From the NCBI GenBank assembly GCA_946405645.1, contig CAMJHW010000017.1, positions 1-17,407 on the forward strand: a stretch of 17,407 bases of DNA, written 5' to 3'. This document shows, piece after piece, positions 14,191 through 17,407 of this stretch. Under the pieces are notes generated by a model that made no database searches, was not told where the DNA came from, and saw only the letters and a list, made by a program, of their open reading frames with translations. Source of the stretch: an uncultured Bacteroidales bacterium. GTDB taxonomy: Bacteria; Bacteroidota; Bacteroidia; Bacteroidales; UBA932. Within the stretch, counting starts at the first letter, position 1. The number at the start of each line of letters is the position of its first letter. A program made the position numbers and the translations under genes.

Positions 14191-15114
14191 ATGGCACACA
14201 GGAAAATCAAATCGAACTTCAACATCCTTTCCAACTACGATTTCTTTACCCCGGGTCCTGTCGACATCATCATCCTTCTCTTCCTGTTGTTGGGAGGCGC
14301 GCTGATCGGAGGCCTCATTTCAATGCCTTTTGTCCTGCTGATGCCGGACAATCCCGATTCGATGATGTACTCCATGATCGTCTCATACCCGGTCATGTTC
14401 ATCCCGCCGATGATCTACGCCGCTCACAAGAGCCACGGGAACTCATTCTTCGGAAAAGGGTACAAGCTTTCAAACGGGCATTACAGCCCCTTGGGGATCG
14501 TGATGTGCGCCATCCTAGTGATGGTCGTCACCCTGACTACATCATTCCTGGCGGATTCCGTCATCTCCCTGCTTCCGCCCATGTCCGACAAGCTCCAGGA
14601 TATCCTGTCCTCCCTTACGGGAGGCAACTTCCTACTTAATTTCCTGTGCGTCAGCATATTCGCACCATTCTTCGAAGAATGGCTATGTCGTGGAATGGTT
14701 CTGCGCGGGTTGCTCAACTATGAGCACAAGAACAAGGAAGGCGAGATAGTCCGCGGAATCAAGCCAGTGTGGGCGATAGTCATCTCAGCCGCCTTCTTCG
14801 CACTCATCCATTTCAACCAGTGGCAAGGTATCGCCGCATTCTCCCTCGGCCTGGTGTTCGGCTATGTCTATTATCGCACCGGTTCCATATGGCTGACCAT
14901 GCTCATGCACTTCACGAACAATACGTTCGCGCTTGTGCTGTGCCATATCGACTCATTGGAAGAAATCGAAAATTACGGTGAACTGATGCCTGGCGCGCTC
15001 TATTGGGCGGTGATGGCCTTCTGCATCGCCTTCCTCGTCTATTTCATTCACAAGTTCCTGGCCATCAAGCCTCTTGACCGCCAGGGAAGCTGTGCTGAGA
15101 TAGCTTCCGAATAA
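14191..15114 (+). CDS. CPBP-family intramembrane glutamic endopeptidase
   Basis: The 307-residue multi-spanning protein carries the CPBP (Abi, type II CAAX-protease-like) motifs: motif 1 FFEEWLCRG (160-168) with E162, E163 and R167; motif 2 FALIHFNQW (203-211) with H207; and motif 3 HFTNN (240-244) with H240 and N244. These form the intramembrane active site known from the Rce1 family. Bacterial members are associated with peptide processing, bacteriocin self-immunity and envelope functions; the substrate here is not known. It starts 4 nt after the MauE/DoxX-like gene's stop, so it is the third gene of the tmk run. Its last 50 bp overlap the 3' end of the MurU-like gene on the opposite strand. 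Confidence 0.92.
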   Translation: MAHRKIKSNFNILSNYDFFTPGPVDIIILLFLLLGGALIGGLISMPFVLLMPDNPDSMMYSMIVSYPVMFIPPMIYAAHKSHGNSFFGKGYKLSNGHYSPLGIVMCAILVMVVTLTTSFLADSVISLLPPMSDKLQDILSSLTGGNFLLNFLCVSIFAPFFEEWLCRGMVLRGLLNYEHKNKEGEIVRGIKPVWAIVISAAFFALIHFNQWQGIAAFSLGLVFGYVYYRTGSIWLTMLMHFTNNTFALVLCHIDSLEEIENYGELMPGALYWAVMAFCIAFLVYFIHKFLAIKPLDRQGSCAEIASE

Positions 15115-15865
15115 AGCTTTCCGCTACCGCCAGGGTGTCGAGCTTGCCGACGTCGATCAGTTCGAGGGACGCAGGCTCGACGCCGTATATGGGATACCTG
15201 TCACAGACCTTCAGGTAGAAATCCATTATCGGGAAACGCTCCCCCATCCCCTCCGATTCCATGACATCGAATACACCGTCCGAGACCTGATGAATGCCTG
15301 AAAATGCAAGCATACGGCAGGAAGAAGGATCGAGGTCGGGATAGGGCGAACGCACTTCGCCGGTGGCGACATTGGTCCATCCGACGAGACGCATGTCGTC
15401 ATTGAACAGGAGATAGCGCTGCGTACGGCGGGGACTGACCAGAAGGGCAGCCAGCGCACCGGGACGCCAGGCATCCAGGAACCACCTGATATCAAGGTCG
15501 GAAAGGATATCGACATTGTGCACCAGGAAGCGGTCGTCACGGCCGGCGGGGTCTCCTCTCCGCTCAGAAAAAGCCAGGAGCAGGTCGCGGGCGTGAAGGA
15601 TGCCTCCGCCCGTTTCCAGAAGGCGGTCGGACTCGTCCGAAACCGCTATCCGTACTCCGAAGTCATTTGACTCGAGATAGGATATGATCTTCTCCGAAAA
15701 ATGGTGGACGTTGACGACGAACTCGTCTATCCCGGCAGCCTTCAGCCGCGTGATGACGTGCCGGAGAAGAGGTTCGCCACAGACTGGGACCAGGGCTTTG
15801 GGAAGAGTGTCGGTAATAGGTTTCAGGCGGGTACCAAGACCCGCCGCGAATATCATTGCTTTCAT
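15065..15865 (-). CDS. MurU-like sugar-1-phosphate nucleotidyltransferase
   Basis: The 266-residue protein has the short nucleotidyltransferase architecture: FAAGLGTRLKPIT (6-18) followed by LPKALVPV (21-28), LLETGGGI (82-89), HNVDIL (116-121) at the metal site, AFSGIH (187-192) and LIDVGKLDTL (236-245). Length and motifs fit MurU (MurNAc-alpha-1-phosphate uridylyltransferase) of the recycling pathway, described in Pseudomonas putida. The assignment is strengthened by the overlapping AmgK-like kinase gene upstream (ATGA, 15862-15865). Together they would convert an amino sugar to its 1-phosphate and then to a UDP-sugar, bypassing de novo UDP-MurNAc synthesis. GlcNAc-1-P, or other sugars, remain alternatives, and the base donor is not proved. 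The 3' end overlaps the CPBP protease gene by 50 bp. Confidence 0.85.
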   Translation of the reverse strand: MKAMIFAAGLGTRLKPITDTLPKALVPVCGEPLLRHVITRLKAAGIDEFVVNVHHFSEKIISYLESNDFGVRIAVSDESDRLLETGGGILHARDLLLAFSERRGDPAGRDDRFLVHNVDILSDLDIRWFLDAWRPGALAALLVSPRRTQRYLLFNDDMRLVGWTNVATGEVRSPYPDLDPSSCRMLAFSGIHQVSDGVFDVMESEGMGERFPIMDFYLKVCDRYPIYGVEPASLELIDVGKLDTLAVAESFIRKLSQHSFPGGQEA

Positions 15866-17277
15866 AGGACCTTTTCGATACCGAGTTCGCGGTGATGCAG
15901 GTGCACCTTGACGCCCGAACGGCCGGAAAGGTGCTCCGCTAGCTTTTGTGCGCTGTAGGCGGAACGATGCTGGCCGCCGGTACAGCCGAACGAGACCTGC
16001 AGATGCGAGAAACCCCGCTGCAGGAAGCGGTCCACATGCGCATCGACGACGGAAAAAACGTGGCTGAGGAAAGAAAGTATCTCGCCGTCCTCCTCAAGGA
16101 AATCCTGCACTTCCCTGTCGAGACCGGTCATGCTGCGGAAGCGCTCGTACTTGCCGGGATTGTGGACTGCCCGACAGTCGAACACGTAACCGCCGCCATT
16201 TCCGGAGAAGTCTTCGGGAATCCCCTTCTTGAACGAGAAACTGTAGATGTGTACGTGCAGCAAGCCGTCAGGGACTTCAGGGAGGCCGGGGCCGGAAGCG
16301 GCAAGCCTCTCCAGCACGTCCGTAAGGTAAGGATAGCGTTCGAAAGGATTCACGAGAAGCTCCCGCAGGTTCTCCAGCGCATATGGTATGCTCTCCAGGA
16401 AATGAGCGCGCTTCTCGATCCTGCCTCTGAACCCATAGGCCCCGAGAACCTGGAGGGTACGGAAAAGGACGAAGATCCGCAGATCCTCCTTGAACACGTT
16501 CCTGTCCACGGGCATGAGCCCTTCCAGCGCATCGAGATACGCTTCGACCAGTTCCCGCTTGAGATCCTCCGGATAACGGGCGCGGGCCTGCCAGACGAAA
16601 GATGCGACATCATACTGCAGAGGTCCCCTGCGGCCTCCCTGGAAATCGATGAACCAGGGCTCCCCGTCGTGAAGCATAACGTTCCTCGCCTGGAAATCCC
16701 TGTACATGAAAGTGCTGGGGCGATCTTTGAGCAAATCCGCCTTGAGGCGGTCGAAATCGTTCTGGAGCCGCTCTTCATTGAACTCGACGGGAGAGGGTTT
16801 CAGAAAACAGTATTTGAAGTAATTCAAGTCGAAATCCACCATCCTGGCATCAAAAGCTTCGGAAGGATAGCAGACGCTGAAATCGAGGCCCTCTGCTCCG
16901 CGGACCTGCACCGCAGGCAGCGAGGAGACGGCGCGTAGGAGCAGCGAGCGCTCCCGCGGGCCATAGGCCCCTGCGGCGCGCGCCTCCGCCAGCTCGTCGT
17001 ACAGCAGCCTGTCGCCCAGGTCCTGCTGAAGATAATACATTCCGTCGTCGCTTACTGCAAGGACTTCGGGAACGCGAAGACCTTTCGAGCGGAAATGACG
17101 GGAAAGGGCGATGAACGCGCGGTTCTCGTCCCGGTCGGTTCCGGCAACGCCGATGAGGGAAGATCCGCCGGCTTCCAGCCGGTAATACCTCCGGCGGCTG
17201 CCGGACTGGGAGAGGGCGAGGCATTTCTCCGCCGCGACACCAGTATATGAAAGGAACAACGATTCCAAACGATCCAT
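15862..17277 (-). CDS. AmgK-like amino-sugar kinase fused to RapZ C-terminal domain
   Basis: The 471-residue protein joins two domains. Residues about 1-325 are an aminoglycoside-phosphotransferase-type kinase: SGSRRRYYRL (25-34) as the nucleotide loop, MYRDFQARNVM (191-201) as the catalytic loop with D194 and N199, and FIDFQGGRRGPLQYDVAS (209-226) with the metal aspartate D211. The RD form and DFQGG resemble AmgK, the anomeric MurNAc/GlcNAc kinase. Residues about 337-471 match the RapZ C-terminal domain: SFSFKKGIP (346-354), VFDCRAVHNPGKY (365-377), TGLD (384-387), GCTGGQHRS (431-439) and HHREL (461-465). In E. coli this domain binds glucosamine-6-phosphate and small RNAs; the RapZ N-terminal P-loop domain is absent here. 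The gene overlaps the MurU-like gene, supporting a cell-wall recycling role. Expected cytoplasmic. Confidence 0.88.
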   Translation of the reverse strand: MDRLESLFLSYTGVAAEKCLALSQSGSRRRYYRLEAGGSSLIGVAGTDRDENRAFIALSRHFRSKGLRVPEVLAVSDDGMYYLQQDLGDRLLYDELAEARAAGAYGPRERSLLLRAVSSLPAVQVRGAEGLDFSVCYPSEAFDARMVDFDLNYFKYCFLKPSPVEFNEERLQNDFDRLKADLLKDRPSTFMYRDFQARNVMLHDGEPWFIDFQGGRRGPLQYDVASFVWQARARYPEDLKRELVEAYLDALEGLMPVDRNVFKEDLRIFVLFRTLQVLGAYGFRGRIEKRAHFLESIPYALENLRELLVNPFERYPYLTDVLERLAASGPGLPEVPDGLLHVHIYSFSFKKGIPEDFSGNGGGYVFDCRAVHNPGKYERFRSMTGLDREVQDFLEEDGEILSFLSHVFSVVDAHVDRFLQRGFSHLQVSFGCTGGQHRSAYSAQKLAEHLSGRSGVKVHLHHRELGIEKVL

Positions 17278-17336
17278 ACCGATAGTTTTGACGTTTCGAA
17301 TTTACGAATTAAATCCGACTATTCTCGCAAAAAGTA

Positions 17337-17355
17337 CTTAACTTTGTAAGTTAAG
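17337..17355. repeat. Perfect inverted repeat overlapping a -7 promoter box
   Basis: CTTAACTT (17337-17344) and AAGTTAAG (17348-17355) are perfect inverted arms around TGT. The plus-strand -7 box TAACTTTG (17339-17346) lies within it. It could be an operator site or a chance feature of the box. Confidence 0.6.
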
Positions 17356-17407
17356 ACATAGCTGTCCACTAAAAATCAGCTAAAGTTCTTTGAAATTATT
17401 GAATATT
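17339..17407 (+). promoter_or_regulatory. Promoter and leader, possibly of an rRNA operon beyond the right edge
   Basis: TAACTTTG (17339-17346) matches TAnnTTTG on the plus strand. Downstream, TAGCTG (17359-17364) and CAGCTA (17377-17382) form a 6-bp hairpin with a 12-nt loop, followed by AGTTCTTTGAAATT (17384-17397), which resembles the boxA-like element found before 16S genes in Bacteroidota. No coding frame opens before the window ends. The rRNA identity is inferred from this order and would need the next kilobase to confirm. The minus-strand kinase gene has no exact -7 box in this gap, only TACTTTTTG with one extra base (17329-17337). Confidence 0.45.

Noticed and set aside
15946..16938. 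A 330-codon plus-strand frame opposite the kinase-RapZ gene
   Set aside because: The minus strand carries well-conserved kinase and RapZ motifs throughout; the plus frame has none and no promoter or start context.
1..17407. CRISPR array, insertion sequence, phage or toxin-antitoxin module
   Set aside because: No regularly spaced direct repeats, transposase or integrase motifs, terminal inverted repeats or small paired toxin-antitoxin ORFs were recognised by eye on either strand.

Overview
The window looks like chromosomal DNA from a moderately GC-rich member of the Bacteroidota, most likely Bacteroidales. The evidence is: several copies of the Bacteroidota -7 promoter hexamer-like box (TAnnTTTG) placed 20-35 nt before start codons; weak Shine-Dalgarno signals; and gene types typical of the group (Gfo/Idh/MocA oxidoreductase with a WLGP motif, GH9 enzyme with GCHP signature, FucP-type sugar symporter, a phosphotransferase fused to a RapZ C-terminal domain, a MauE/DoxX protein with a large C-terminal extension). 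I cannot fix the genus from sequence alone. The window is almost fully coding. No IS element, CRISPR array, tRNA or phage gene was seen, and no gap without a gene exceeds 300 bases.

Layout. 1-1142 (+): 3' part of a Gfo/Idh/MocA oxidoreductase, ending at a bidirectional terminator. 2163-1174 (-) and 4813-2222 (-): a family 2 glycosyltransferase downstream of a large secreted GH9 glycanase, with a strong hairpin between them. 4951-5577 (+): a nitroreductase with a lipoprotein signal. 8117-5606 (-): a compact run of a DivIC/FtsB-like division protein, a FucP-type sugar symporter and an EamA/DMT permease. 8186-9936 (+): an NDP-sugar pyrophosphorylase-like nucleotidyltransferase overlapping by ATGA with a secreted class A acid phosphatase, then a strong terminator. 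10524-9976 (-): a small membrane protein with a long charged helical N-terminus. 10642-11478 (+): a membrane-anchored NucA/EndoG-type nuclease whose stop codon interlocks with that of folP (12251-11475, -). 12322-15114 (+): tmk, a MauE/DoxX-like membrane protein and a CPBP-family membrane protease, tightly packed. 17277-15065 (-): an AmgK-like sugar kinase fused to a RapZ C-terminal domain, overlapping by ATGA with a MurU-like nucleotidyltransferase. 17278-17407: a promoter/leader region that resembles the start of a Bacteroidota rRNA operon running off the right edge.

How the genes work together. The clearest pathway unit is the last one: an anomeric sugar kinase plus a nucleotidyltransferase reproduce the AmgK-MurU peptidoglycan-recycling shunt (MurNAc to MurNAc-1-P to UDP-MurNAc). 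Here the kinase carries a domain that in E. coli RapZ senses glucosamine-6-phosphate and binds RNA, so a feedback link between amino-sugar level and cell-wall recycling is a reasonable hypothesis. Other neighbours are mostly housekeeping (folP/tmk share a divergent promoter region and both serve thymidylate/folate metabolism) or envelope and carbohydrate functions (GH9, sugar symporter, phosphatase, protease).
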